Assembly: GCA_045646925.1 (NCBI GenBank)
Contig: JAZRLQ010000012.1
Coordinates: 11,954-75,953, forward strand
Reading direction: 5' to 3'
Source: QALR01 sp045646925
GTDB lineage: Bacteria > Bacillota > Clostridia > Oscillospirales > CAG-272
DNA: 64,000 nucleotides
The notes under the pieces are model-generated. The model had not been told where the DNA came from. It made no database searches and saw only the letters and a program-made list of their open reading frames with translations. A program made the position numbers and the translations under genes. Positions 8,893 through 18,332 of the stretch are shown in pieces (position 1 is the stretch's first letter; each line of letters begins with the position of its first letter).

Positions 8893-11709
8893 TTATCGCA
8901 AAAGCTTCTTCAGATACTGTCCCGTATACGAAGCTTCACACGCCGCGACCTCTTCGGGAGTACCCGTCGCCACGATCGTTCCGCCGCCGTCACCGCCCTC
9001 GGGACCGAGGTCGATGATATGGTCCGCAGTTTTGATCACGTCGAGATTATGCTCGATGACAAGCACGGTGTTGCCGTTTTCGCAGAGTCGGTTGAGAACC
9101 GTGAGCAATTTCGCCACGTCATCCGAATGGAGTCCCGTCGTCGGCTCGTCGAGAATATAGATCGTTCTGCCGGTCGAGCGCTTCGAAAGCTCCGTCGCGA
9201 GCTTCACGCGCTGCGCTTCGCCGCCCGAAAGCGTCGTTGACGATTGGCCGATCTTGACGTATCCGAGTCCGACGTCGTAGAGCGTTTGCAGCTTGCGCGC
9301 AAGCTTCGGCATATTTCCGAAGAACGCAAGACCTTCCTCGACCGTCATATCAAGAACGTCAAAAATGCTCTTGCCTTTATATTTGACTTCGAGCGTGTCA
9401 TGATTGTACCGTTTTCCGTGACAGGTATCGCAGGTAATATATACGTCGGGCAGAAAGTGCATTTCAATACAACGCACGCCGTCACCCTCGCACATTTCGC
9501 AACGGCCGCCCTTGACGTTAAATGAGAAGCGTCCCGCCGAATATCCTCGCGCCTTCGCGTCGGGCGTCATAGCGAAAAGTTCTCTGATATCCGTGAACAG
9601 TCCCGTGTAGGTCGCGGGATTGGATCTCGGCGTTCTGCCGATCGGGCTCTGGTCGATGGAAACGACCTTGTCCAAATGACAAAGTCCCTCGATCCGCTCA
9701 AACTTGCCGGGATACGTCTGCGCGCGGTTGAGCCTCTTGGACAGCTCGCGCAGAAGCACAGCGTTAACGAGCGACGATTTACCCGAGCCGGAAACGCCCG
9801 TCACGCAGATGAATTTTCCGAGAGGAATATCCACCGTGATATTTTTCAGATTGTTCTCCGAAGCGCCGACGATACGGATCTTTTCACCGTTGCCCTTTCT
9901 TCTGGAGGTCGGCACGGGAATGCTGCTTCTGCCGGACAGATACGCACCCGTCAGCGAAGCCTCGTTCGCCATGATCTCCTCGGGCGTACCCGCGGCGACC
10001 ACGTTACCGCCGTGAATGCCCGCTCCCGGACCTATATCGACGATATAATCGGAAGCCATCATGGTTTCCTCGTCATGCTCAACGACGATGACGGTATTGC
10101 CCGTGTCTCGTAGTCGGCAGAGTGTGTCGATCAGCTTGGTATTATCTCTCTGGTGCAGACCGATGCTCGGCTCGTCCAGAATATACATCACCCCGACGAG
10201 CGAGGAGCCGATCTGCGTCGCAAGTCGGATTCTCTGCGCCTCACCGCCCGAAAGCGTACCCGATTTTCTCCAAAGCGTCAGATAATCGAGCCCCACGCTT
10301 TTCAAAAAGCCGAGTCGGGCGCGAATCTCCTTGAGAATCTCTTTTGCGATCTGTTCCTCGGTGGCATCCAACTTCAGCTCGTCAAAAAACTGAAGCGCTC
10401 GATTGACGTTAAGAGAGCAAAGCTCGTAAATATTGAGTCCTCCCACCGTAACGGAAAGGATCTCGGGAGAAAGTCTCTTTCCTTTGCAAGCGGGGCACGG
10501 AATAAAATCCATGAATTCGTTATAGTATTCCCCACCCGATTGTGTCATGCGCGTTTCGATCATATTCAGAATGCCGTTCCACGCGGAGTACGTTTCTCTC
10601 GATTCACCACCGAAATAGCGGGTCGCTCTGTACTTTTTCGTTCCCGTACCGCGAAGAAGGACACGCATAGCCTCCTCGGAATAATTTTCGATCGGTGTGT
10701 CCAGATCGAATCCGTATTCCTTGCCAATCTCCTCGATCAAAGGACCGTTCCAGGATTCTTCCCCCAGCGACTTGAAGCCGTTGACAGCGATCGCGCCGCC
10801 GCGAAGAGAAAGCGAGCGGTCGGGAATGACCTTATATTCGGAAACGATCTGCATTTCGCCCATACCAGCGCATTTTTCACAAGCGCCGAACGGACTGTTG
10901 AAGGAAAACATACGGGGCGAAAGCTCCGTCATGCCGATGCCGTGCTCCTCGCAGGCATAGTTCTGCGAAAAGCGCATTTCTTCTCCCGAATCCGCAAGCA
11001 AAACGATCGCAACGCCGTTTCCGAGCGCAAGCGTCGTTTCGAGTGAGTCGGAAAGACGTCGTCGGATATCACTTTTCATGACGAGACGGTCAACGACCAC
11101 CTCGATGGAATGCTTTTTATTTTTATCAAGTGCGGGTATCTCGTCGAGGGAATAGAGATAGCCGTCTATGCGGACACGGACGTAACCGCCCTTTCTTGCA
11201 TCGTCGAAAACCTTTTCGTGCATACCCTTCTTTCCCGAAACCACGGGAGCGAGAAGCATGAACTTCGTCCTCTCGGGGAGCGCGGAGATCTTATCGATGA
11301 TGGTATCCGTCGACATCTTGCGGATCTCCTTGCCGCAGACGGGACAGTGCGGAATGCCGATGCGCGCGTACAGAAGACGGAGGTAGTCGTAGATCTCCGT
11401 TACCGTACCGACCGTGGAGCGCGGATTTTTCGAGGTCGTTTTCTGATCGATGGAGATCGCGGGAGAAAGACCGTCGATGAAATCCACGTCGGGCTTATCA
11501 AGCTGCCCTAAAAATTGTCTCGCGTACGAGGAAAGCGATTCCACGAAACGCCTATGCCCCTCCGCGTAAAGTGTATCGAACGCAAGCGAGGATTTGCCCG
11601 AGCCGGAAAGCCCCGTAAAAACGACGAGCTTGTCGCGCGGAATTTCCACGTCCACGTTTTTCAGATTATGCACCCTCGCACCCTTAATACGGATATATTT
11701 TGCAGACAT
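8893..11709 (-). CDS. uvrA: Excinuclease ABC subunit A
   Basis: A 938-residue UvrA, the damage-scanning ATPase of nucleotide excision repair. It has two ABC modules: Walker A GLSGSGKSS near residue 31 and GVSGSGKSS in the second half, each with an LSGGEAQR signature and an ILDEP Walker B. Zinc-binding cysteine pairs are present (CPVCGKEI; CEKCAGMG; CPACKGKR; CEMCEGDG; CDTCHGKR). Full length. It follows uvrB on the same strand with a 69-nt gap and no obvious terminator, so the two are probably one transcript. Confidence 0.97.
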   Translation of the reverse strand: MSAKYIRIKGARVHNLKNVDVEIPRDKLVVFTGLSGSGKSSLAFDTLYAEGHRRFVESLSSYARQFLGQLDKPDVDFIDGLSPAISIDQKTTSKNPRSTVGTVTEIYDYLRLLYARIGIPHCPVCGKEIRKMSTDTIIDKISALPERTKFMLLAPVVSGKKGMHEKVFDDARKGGYVRVRIDGYLYSLDEIPALDKNKKHSIEVVVDRLVMKSDIRRRLSDSLETTLALGNGVAIVLLADSGEEMRFSQNYACEEHGIGMTELSPRMFSFNSPFGACEKCAGMGEMQIVSEYKVIPDRSLSLRGGAIAVNGFKSLGEESWNGPLIEEIGKEYGFDLDTPIENYSEEAMRVLLRGTGTKKYRATRYFGGESRETYSAWNGILNMIETRMTQSGGEYYNEFMDFIPCPACKGKRLSPEILSVTVGGLNIYELCSLNVNRALQFFDELKLDATEEQIAKEILKEIRARLGFLKSVGLDYLTLWRKSGTLSGGEAQRIRLATQIGSSLVGVMYILDEPSIGLHQRDNTKLIDTLCRLRDTGNTVIVVEHDEETMMASDYIVDIGPGAGIHGGNVVAAGTPEEIMANEASLTGAYLSGRSSIPVPTSRRKGNGEKIRIVGASENNLKNITVDIPLGKFICVTGVSGSGKSSLVNAVLLRELSKRLNRAQTYPGKFERIEGLCHLDKVVSIDQSPIGRTPRSNPATYTGLFTDIRELFAMTPDAKARGYSAGRFSFNVKGGRCEMCEGDGVRCIEMHFLPDVYITCDTCHGKRYNHDTLEVKYKGKSIFDVLDMTVEEGLAFFGNMPKLARKLQTLYDVGLGYVKIGQSSTTLSGGEAQRVKLATELSKRSTGRTIYILDEPTTGLHSDDVAKLLTVLNRLCENGNTVLVIEHNLDVIKTADHIIDLGPEGGDGGGTIVATGTPEEVAACEASYTGQYLKKLLR

Positions 11710-11778
11710 ATCTTTCTTGTTCCTTTTAACATCCTTTCTTTTTAATTTTTATTATCAACAATTCAGATTATAAGCTTT

Positions 11779-13743
11779 TTATTTTTTGAGCTTTGCGATC
11801 GTATCGCGCAGATGAGCGGCGTGCTCGAAATCAAGCGCGGCAGCCGCTGCCTTCATTTCCTTCGTCAGCTTTTCGATCATCGCCTCTTTGTCTGCCTTCG
11901 TCAGCTTCTTGCCCTTCTTCTCTGCCTTCGCAAGCTCGTCGCGGGAAGTGATCTCGATGATCGCGCGAACCTCTTTCTTGACGGTTTGCGGTACGATTCC
12001 GTGTTTTTCATTGTATTCCGTTTGGATCTTGCGACGGCGCTCCGTTTCCTTTATCGCATAATCCATGGAGCTTGTAACCGAATCCGCGTACATAATGACC
12101 GTACCCTCGGCATTTCTCGCGGCGCGTCCGATGGTCTGAACGAGAGAGGTCTTAGAACGCAGAAATCCTTCCTTGTCTGCGTCGAGGATCGCCACGAGCG
12201 ATACCTCGGGAATATCAAGCCCTTCTCTGAGCAGGTTGATACCGATCAGCACGTCGTATACGCCGAGTCGCAGGTCGCGGATCAGCTCCTGCCGCTCCAT
12301 CGTTTCCACGTTGTGGTGGATATAGCGCACCTTGATCAGGTTCATTTCCAGATATTCGCAGATATCCTCCGCCATCTTTTTGGTCAGCGTGGTGACGAGC
12401 ACGCGCTCGTTTCGCTCCGTACGCGCGCGGATCTCGCCCATCAGATCGTCGATCTGTCCCTTGATGGGACGGATCTCCACCTTGGGATCGACGAGCCCCG
12501 TCGGACGGATGATCTGCTCGACGAGCTGCGTTGCGCGCTCTCGCTCGTATTTTTCGGGCGTTGCGCTGACGAAGATCGTCTGACCCAGCTTCGCCTCGAA
12601 TTCCTCGAAGAACAGCGGGCGGTTGTCGCGCGCCGAGGGCAGACGGAAGCCGTAATCAATAAGGTTTTTCTTTCTCGCGGAGTCGCCGCCGCTCATACCC
12701 CTGACCTGCGGAAGCGTGACGTGGGATTCGTCCACGAAAAGCAGAAAATCCTCGGGGAAATAATCGAGCAAGGTAAACGGCGTGGAGCCCGGCGCTCTGC
12801 CGGAAAGTATGCGGGAATAGTTTTCAATGCCGGAGCAAAAGCCGACCTCGCGGAGCATTTCCATATCGTATTTCGTGCGTTCGGCAATTCTCTGCGCCTC
12901 AATCAGCTTACCCTCGGCTTGGAATTCCGCCACGCGCTCGAGCATTTCGCACTCGATCTCACGGATTGCCGCCTCCCTCTTTTCGTCCGAGGTGGCGTAG
13001 TGGGACGCGGGATAGATCGCCGCGTAGCTCAGAATACCGATCATTTCACCCGTAACGGGATTGATCTCGCAGATACGGTCGATCTCATCGCCGAAGAATT
13101 CCACGCGGATCGCGTTCTTGCCCGAAGCGGGCATAATGTCGAAAACGTCGCCGCGGATACGGAATTTATCGCGTTCCAGAGCGATATCGTTGCGCGTGTA
13201 CTGGATGGAGATCAGTCGGAGCGCAAGCTCCTCCATCGAAATCTGCATACCCGGACGGATGGCAAGCACCAGATTCTGATACTCCTCGGGATCACCGAGA
13301 GAATAAATACAGGATACGCTGGCAACGATAATGACGTCCCGACGTTCAAAGAGCGCAGAGGTCGCACTGTGACGGAGTCGGTCGATCTCGTCGTTGATCG
13401 CGGAATCCTTCTCAATATAAAGATCTTTGCCGGGGATATACGCCTCCGGCTGATAATAATCGTAATAACTGACGAAATATTCCACGGCGTTGTCCGGGAA
13501 AAATTCACGGAACTCCGAACAAAGCTGCGCCGCCAGCGTCTTGTTGTGCGCAAGCACGAGTGTCGGACGGTTGCAATTCGCGATAATATTCGCCATCGTA
13601 AAGGTCTTGCCCGAGCCCGTTACGCCAACGAGAGCCTGCGCGCGATCGCCGCGCAACACACCCGCCGTCAAAGCCGCGATCGCTTCGGGCTGATCGCCCG
13701 TCGGTTGATAGGGCGCAACCAGATGAAATTGATCCTTCTTCAT
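11779..13743 (-). CDS. uvrB: Excinuclease ABC subunit B
   Basis: A 654-residue UvrB, the DNA-loading helicase-like subunit of excision repair. It has Walker A GVTGSGKT, the beta-hairpin region YYDYYQPEAYIPG that inserts into DNA, helicase motifs (LLVFVDESHVTLPQ; QTIGRAARN) and a C-terminal UVR domain (LTKEMKAAAAALDFEHAAHLRD) that would bind UvrC. Full length. It leads the uvrB-uvrA unit. I saw no LexA-type box around the promoter at 13789-13817, so SOS control is not visible. Confidence 0.97.
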   Translation of the reverse strand: MKKDQFHLVAPYQPTGDQPEAIAALTAGVLRGDRAQALVGVTGSGKTFTMANIIANCNRPTLVLAHNKTLAAQLCSEFREFFPDNAVEYFVSYYDYYQPEAYIPGKDLYIEKDSAINDEIDRLRHSATSALFERRDVIIVASVSCIYSLGDPEEYQNLVLAIRPGMQISMEELALRLISIQYTRNDIALERDKFRIRGDVFDIMPASGKNAIRVEFFGDEIDRICEINPVTGEMIGILSYAAIYPASHYATSDEKREAAIREIECEMLERVAEFQAEGKLIEAQRIAERTKYDMEMLREVGFCSGIENYSRILSGRAPGSTPFTLLDYFPEDFLLFVDESHVTLPQVRGMSGGDSARKKNLIDYGFRLPSARDNRPLFFEEFEAKLGQTIFVSATPEKYERERATQLVEQIIRPTGLVDPKVEIRPIKGQIDDLMGEIRARTERNERVLVTTLTKKMAEDICEYLEMNLIKVRYIHHNVETMERQELIRDLRLGVYDVLIGINLLREGLDIPEVSLVAILDADKEGFLRSKTSLVQTIGRAARNAEGTVIMYADSVTSSMDYAIKETERRRKIQTEYNEKHGIVPQTVKKEVRAIIEITSRDELAKAEKKGKKLTKADKEAMIEKLTKEMKAAAAALDFEHAAHLRDTIAKLKK

Positions 13744-13788
13744 GCAAAACCTTCTTTCTTTTCTTTATTATTTACAGATATTCAGTTT

Positions 13789-13817
13789 ATTGTATCACGG
13801 AAAAATATTTTTTTCAA
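13789..13817 (-). promoter_or_regulatory. Promoter of uvrB-uvrA
   Basis: Minus-strand TTGAAA (13812-13817) and TACAAT (13789-13794), 17-bp spacer, 46 bp upstream of the uvrB start. Confidence 0.75.
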
Positions 13818-13864
13818 TAGATTATATGCAAAAGATGTTTTTTTTGGAAATTTTTTGGAAAGCA

Positions 13865-13903
13865 CGAAAATAAGTCCTCGACAGGATTTCCTGTCGAGGA
13901 CTT
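13865..13903 (-). terminator. Terminator of the GH94 gene
   Basis: AAGTCCTCGACAGGA-tt-TCCTGTCGAGGACTT is a perfect 15-bp stem. On the minus strand it is followed by ATTTTCG. It lies 34 nt after the GH94 stop. Confidence 0.8.
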
Positions 13904-13936
13904 TGAAATCATATGAAGGATTTTATTGCAACACTC

Positions 13937-16225
13937 TTATGCCTTTTTGCCGAGCTTAACTTCAACCTTGATGGTCTTGCCTGCTACGGGAGCAATGATA
14001 TTGCCCTCGATCTCCTTGCCGTCAACGGTGATGGAAAGAACGTCGGAGCCTTCGCCGTTACCGGTGAAGTGAACGTCGAACGTGCAGTCGCGCATAACCT
14101 TTACGATGCTGCATTCATTCCAGCAGAGAGGCAGACAAGGATCGATACGGAGTCCCGCGATCTCGGGGTGCATACCGAAGATGAATTCGACAACGCTCTT
14201 GAGCATCCAGGAGCTGGAAGCGGTACGCCAGCTCTGTCCGGGCGTACCTGCGCGGTAGCCAACCTCGGGAGCGAAGTAGGAGTTGAACATTGCGTAGGGT
14301 TCACCGCAGGTCTGACCAACGGTGCCGTCATCATAGGTCTGATCCCAAGGAAGCATCTTGCGCAGGCCTTCTTCTACACGGTCGGGACGACGCAGGATAC
14401 TGTCAACAGCAAGCTTCCAAGCAGAAGGATGGAGGTAGATACCGCCGTTATCCTGTACGCCGGGGAATTTTTCAGCCATGGAGCCGATGTAAGGTCTCTG
14501 ATAAGAGTATGCGGGATAGGAGAGACGGATACCGATAGGTGTTTCGAGAAGCTCTTCTGCCTTATCCATTGCCTCGGAGCCTCTGTCGAGTCCCGCGAGA
14601 ACTGCCCACATCTGAGGATTGAGGAAGATCTGACCTTCGTCGCAATCGGAGGAGCCCATGATGATATCGTCGTCGGTACGGGCGTAAATGTAGTAGCCGC
14701 CCTTTTCGTCGAAGCCGTATTTTTCGATCTTTTCGGTCATATCGGCAACGCGTTCCATTGCGAGCTTCGCGTCGTCTTCCTTGCCAAGCATACGCGCAAC
14801 CTCGGCAAACATCTTACCTGCGCGTACCCAAGCGATGGAGAGCCATACGGAAACGCCCTTGCCCTTGAGACCTGCAAAGTTAATGCAGTCATTCCAGTCA
14901 CCGCCCCAGATACGAACGAGACCGTAAAGACCCTGGAAGTTATAGAGGAAGTCAACGGAGCGCTTGATATGCTCGTAAACGGGGAATTCTTCCTCCGTAT
15001 CGTTGAATTTTACTTTTTCGTAAAGAAGATTGGGATCGCCAAGCTCCTTGATGATGGTGTTGACGGCGTATGTCATCCAAACGGTATTATCCGCGAAATT
15101 GTTGTCCTTGATCTTACCGTCAGCGAAGGTACGGGGCGCGTAACCGTTCTGATACTGGTAGGTAAGAACGCGCTTCATTCTTTCCCAAGCGAGCTTGGGG
15201 TTGACGCAACCGAGACATTCGGTGTCACTGGTCATATCGCGGTAGCCGTTGTGACGAACGCGCGCCCAACGGGAGCCCATGTGCGCCGCGTATTTCATCC
15301 AACCATTGATGAGGTGGTCGAAGTTTTCCCAAGGCGTCTTGATGGTAACACCGGAAAGGTCAGCGGCATATTTTGCCTTCATTGCTTCGAAATCCGCTTC
15401 TACGCCACACGCAGTGGGAGAAACGATCTCTGCGGGATCAAGCGCAACGCCAACGCGGAAGTGCGCGGTCTTGGTCTCACCGGGAGCGAGAGTAATGGTA
15501 TTCTGCAAAGCAAGGCAAAGCTTTTCGGAGTTTGCATCGCTATTGGTGCAACCGCCGTTTTTGCGCATAGCAACGGGAGTCTGTTCATCGCCGAAGGGGC
15601 CGATGAACGCGTTTCTTCTCGAGTCGAAGCCCGTGATATCCTCGGAAGCGGTCATGTAGCACCATACCTTGCGCTTCTTGTCGGAGCCGAAGGAACGGTA
15701 ATCCTTTGCCCAAACGGCCTTTTTGTCATCCATGAAGCCGCCCTGTCCCAAGCTGTAGCACTGGGGCTTGTACGCGCCGTCCACCTCAGTCTTGCCGTAA
15801 GCAACGAGATTCAGCGTGCGTTCTGTGTCGCCGTTATTGGTGAGAGTAACGCTCCAAAATTCGTGCTTACCCTCGTTGGGAACGAAAATACGAACTGCGC
15901 TCGCAATGTCCTTATAGGTCAGACGAACAGTGGAGAAGCCGGTTGCGTGGTCGCAAGCGTAATCGGTGTAGCCGTAATCGAGCGGAAGACCGAAAAGACT
16001 CCAGTAACCGCTTGCATCGGAAACGAAAATATTTCTGTTGGAAAGAAGCTGAACCCTTCTGCCCATCGTATCCTGACAAACCGCTTCACCGAAGCCGACC
16101 TGAGAGGTAAAGCTTACATATTCATCGTTGAACATGTAGTTGTACCAATGACGGGGCGTTTCGGGCTCCGTGATGGTGTAGGAATCGTCTGCGTTAAAAT
16201 GACCGTACCATTTGAATTCTGCCAT
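13937..16225 (-). CDS. GH94-family glycoside phosphorylase (cellobiose/chitobiose phosphorylase-like)
   Basis: A 762-residue cytoplasmic enzyme of glycoside hydrolase family 94, which splits beta-linked disaccharides with phosphate to give a sugar 1-phosphate. The N-terminal beta-sandwich domain is followed by an alpha/alpha barrel with the (G)GDWND motif (residues 442-446), where GH94 enzymes have their general acid aspartate. No signal peptide. The start MAEFKWYGHF at 16225 is chosen by similarity to family N-termini; an AGAAAGG site lies 13 nt upstream. Specificity (cellobiose, chitobiose, laminaribiose, mannobiose and others) cannot be read from the sequence. It follows the M23 lipoprotein gene with a 79-nt gap and is probably cotranscribed with it. 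Confidence 0.85.
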   Translation of the reverse strand: MAEFKWYGHFNADDSYTITEPETPRHWYNYMFNDEYVSFTSQVGFGEAVCQDTMGRRVQLLSNRNIFVSDASGYWSLFGLPLDYGYTDYACDHATGFSTVRLTYKDIASAVRIFVPNEGKHEFWSVTLTNNGDTERTLNLVAYGKTEVDGAYKPQCYSLGQGGFMDDKKAVWAKDYRSFGSDKKRKVWCYMTASEDITGFDSRRNAFIGPFGDEQTPVAMRKNGGCTNSDANSEKLCLALQNTITLAPGETKTAHFRVGVALDPAEIVSPTACGVEADFEAMKAKYAADLSGVTIKTPWENFDHLINGWMKYAAHMGSRWARVRHNGYRDMTSDTECLGCVNPKLAWERMKRVLTYQYQNGYAPRTFADGKIKDNNFADNTVWMTYAVNTIIKELGDPNLLYEKVKFNDTEEEFPVYEHIKRSVDFLYNFQGLYGLVRIWGGDWNDCINFAGLKGKGVSVWLSIAWVRAGKMFAEVARMLGKEDDAKLAMERVADMTEKIEKYGFDEKGGYYIYARTDDDIIMGSSDCDEGQIFLNPQMWAVLAGLDRGSEAMDKAEELLETPIGIRLSYPAYSYQRPYIGSMAEKFPGVQDNGGIYLHPSAWKLAVDSILRRPDRVEEGLRKMLPWDQTYDDGTVGQTCGEPYAMFNSYFAPEVGYRAGTPGQSWRTASSSWMLKSVVEFIFGMHPEIAGLRIDPCLPLCWNECSIVKVMRDCTFDVHFTGNGEGSDVLSITVDGKEIEGNIIAPVAGKTIKVEVKLGKKA

Positions 16226-16304
16226 AACAAAAACCAAACCTTTCTGTTGAATTGTATATTTATTTTTTATTGTCAAAAGTTAAGCGCGGCTTCTCCGGAT
16301 AAGC

Positions 16305-17447
16305 TCAATTCCAATACGGCAAATACGCCTTTGGATCGGTCGTCACGTAAACGCCGTTCTTTTTCACGCGGATCTCGAAATGGAGATGCGTGCCCGCATA
16401 TGGCTTCGCTGCCGTCGGCTCGGGATTGGTTCTGCCCGTATTGCCGCTGTAGCCGATGATCTGACCGCCCGACACACGATCGCCGACGGAAACGGTTCTG
16501 CTTTTGAGGTGCGCGTAGTAAGAGCGCATGCCGTCCTCATGCTCGACCACAACGTAGGTTCCGTAGGTCCAGAGGATGTTGTCCGTCGAAAAATAACCCT
16601 CGTCGTACGCCGCGATGACCGTCCCGCTCTTGATTGCGCAGATCGGATCGCCGTACCAGACGCCGAAGTCAATACCTCTGTGGGAAGCGGAAAAATCCTG
16701 CGTTACCGAATAATTGTAACCGCCGCGTGACGCGTCGAGAAAAGGCATATAATACCCCGTCTCCTTCGTTCCGATCACAATGACCATTTCCACGGGCGCG
16801 TACTTGTTATCCGAAACAAGCTCTCGGGAGATCTCCTCCCCGTGATAATATGTAATCCGATAAACGAATTCCGTATAGCCGTCAACACCGTGGGTGCGAA
16901 CGACGGTTTTTCCGGATTCGAGCGTACCGTCGTATTCGTAGCGCGTGTTAAACGCCACCGTATCGCCTCTCACGGTCTCCGTTCTTTCGGAAACGGAAGG
17001 CTTCGTTCCGACGATGATCTCCTGCGTCTCGGACGCCGTTACCGACGCGGAGAGAAGCTCTCTCGAAATCTCTTTTCCGTCTTCGTAATATACGCGATAG
17101 GTAGACACGGTGTAACCGACCTTCCCTTCTCGCAATATTATGCTTTCGTCATCATAAAGATCGTCGTCATAAATATATTTCACGTCGAACGGAATCTCGT
17201 TTTCCGTCACCGTAAGGATCTGCTCCGCGCGATCGGGAGACACGGAATCCGTATCCGTCGCCTCCGTATCGGGATGCTGCGTACCGATCGAGTCGGAAAC
17301 CGTCGTATCCTCGTACAGAGGGGGCGTTTCCGGAAAAACAGAGGAATCCGAGCAGGAAGTAAGCTGAAGCGCCGCCGCAACAGTGGCAGCGGTAAGGAAG
17401 ATCGCCTTTTTTTCACGTCTTCCGAATAAACTGTAACGATTTTTCAT
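16305..17447 (-). CDS. M23 (LytM-type) peptidase lipoprotein with G5-like domains
   Basis: A 380-residue exported cell-wall endopeptidase. After a basic N-terminus and hydrophobic stretch it has a lipobox LTSC near residue 31, then a Thr/Asp/Ser-rich linker. Two G5-like domains follow (each starts IPFDVKYIYD- or VAFNTRYEYD-like and contains a REGKVG/THGVDG turn). The C-terminal LytM domain has HRGIDFG and HLHFE, the zinc ligands of M23. It would cleave peptidoglycan cross-bridges at the cell surface, and the proximity of sporulation genes allows a sporulation role without proving it. The start ATG at 17447 (MKNRYSLF) is preferred over an upstream in-frame ATG that lies in the promoter. Confidence 0.9.
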   Translation of the reverse strand: MKNRYSLFGRREKKAIFLTAATVAAALQLTSCSDSSVFPETPPLYEDTTVSDSIGTQHPDTEATDTDSVSPDRAEQILTVTENEIPFDVKYIYDDDLYDDESIILREGKVGYTVSTYRVYYEDGKEISRELLSASVTASETQEIIVGTKPSVSERTETVRGDTVAFNTRYEYDGTLESGKTVVRTHGVDGYTEFVYRITYYHGEEISRELVSDNKYAPVEMVIVIGTKETGYYMPFLDASRGGYNYSVTQDFSASHRGIDFGVWYGDPICAIKSGTVIAAYDEGYFSTDNILWTYGTYVVVEHEDGMRSYYAHLKSRTVSVGDRVSGGQIIGYSGNTGRTNPEPTAAKPYAGTHLHFEIRVKKNGVYVTTDPKAYLPYWN

Positions 17448-17484
17448 CTTTGGTAAGTTCTCCTTGTTTTGTATTGATGAGACA

Positions 17485-17513
17485 ATTATAAACCCCAAAA
17501 AAGGTTTCATCAA
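17485..17513 (-). promoter_or_regulatory. Promoter of the M23-GH94 unit
   Basis: Minus-strand TTGATG (17508-17513) and TATAAT (17485-17490), 17-bp spacer. The upstream candidate start of the M23 gene falls inside it, which excludes that start. Confidence 0.75.
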
Positions 17514-17718
17514 TGCAAAATGATTTCCTGCAAAGGAGCATTTTTCCTGAATGCTTCATATCTTTCCTGCGAAAGATTTCCATGGAAGCAAAAACCAAGG
17601 AAAAATTTTCGGAGCTTACCGTCTCCATACAAAAATCGGACATCTGTTGCGTTCATACAGTTTCATTATACCTTATCCAAAGGAAATATTCAACAGAAAA
17701 AACAAAATTTTCTCCCCG

Positions 17719-17762
17719 AAAAAGAAAAAGTCCCGAAAACCTCGGCAAAGAGGTCTTCGGGA
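17719..17762 (-). terminator. Terminator of the cyclophilin gene
   Basis: The minus strand reads CCCGAAGACCTC-tttgcc-GAGGTTTTCGGG followed by ACTTTTTCTTTTT. Confidence 0.85.
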
Positions 17763-17768
17763 AGCGCA

Positions 17769-18251
17769 TTATTCGTTTACGATGGTAACGGATGCCATTC
17801 TCTGAGGCTTCAGAGGCTTGTCAGACCAGTTGGTCTTCACGCCTGCGATACGGTCGAGAACATCGAAGCCGTCGGTGAGCTTACCGAAAGCCGCGTAGGA
17901 GCCGTCGAGGTGGGGAGCATTCTGGTGCATGATGAAGAACTGGGAGCCTGCGGAGTTGGGCTGCATGGAACGAGCCATGGAGATCACACCTCTGGTGTGC
18001 TTCAGAGAGTTCGGTACGCCGTTCTGCGCAAATTCACCCTTGATCTGATAGCCGGGACCGCCCATACCGGTGCCGGTGGGGTCGCCGCCCTGAATCATGA
18101 AGCCTGCGATAACTCTATGGAAGATAAGTCCGTTATAGAAGCCTTCGTTTGCAAGCTTTACAAAATTTTCAACGGTGATCGGAGCAATTTCGGGATAAAG
18201 CTCCAGCGTCATCGTGCCGCCGTTTTCCATTTCAATGATTGCTTTTGTCAT
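17769..18251 (-). CDS. ppiB: Cyclophilin-type peptidyl-prolyl cis-trans isomerase
   Basis: A 160-residue cytoplasmic cyclophilin that catalyses proline isomerisation in protein folding. The family core is intact: FHRVIAGFMIQGGDPTGTG (catalytic Arg in FHRV), GEFAQNGVPNSLKHTRGVISMARS, SAGSQFFI and HLDGSYAAFGKL. No signal peptide. The ATG at 18251 (MTKAIIEMENGG) has the site AAAGGA upstream; the longer open frame overlaps the -10 box at 18298-18303. Confidence 0.95.
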   Translation of the reverse strand: MTKAIIEMENGGTMTLELYPEIAPITVENFVKLANEGFYNGLIFHRVIAGFMIQGGDPTGTGMGGPGYQIKGEFAQNGVPNSLKHTRGVISMARSMQPNSAGSQFFIMHQNAPHLDGSYAAFGKLTDGFDVLDRIAGVKTNWSDKPLKPQRMASVTIVNE

Positions 18252-18297
18252 AATGAAAAGATCCTTTCTTTTTATGAAATAAAATAAATTACAGTTC

Positions 18298-18326
18298 ATT
18301 TTATCATATTACGGATACAAAGACAA
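18298..18326 (-). promoter_or_regulatory. Promoter of ppiB
   Basis: Minus-strand TTGTCT (18321-18326) and TAAAAT (18298-18303), 17-bp spacer. Confidence 0.65.
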
Positions 18327-18332
18327 GTACTT

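Noticed and set aside
13744..13830. LexA/SOS box upstream of uvrB
   Set aside because: I found only a sigma-A-type promoter; no GAAC-N4-GTTC-like operator is visible.
13913..16459. 848-codon open frame on the + strand
   Set aside because: It is antisense to the GH94 gene and its translation has no family motif; the minus-strand frame has a clear family match, promoter context and terminator.
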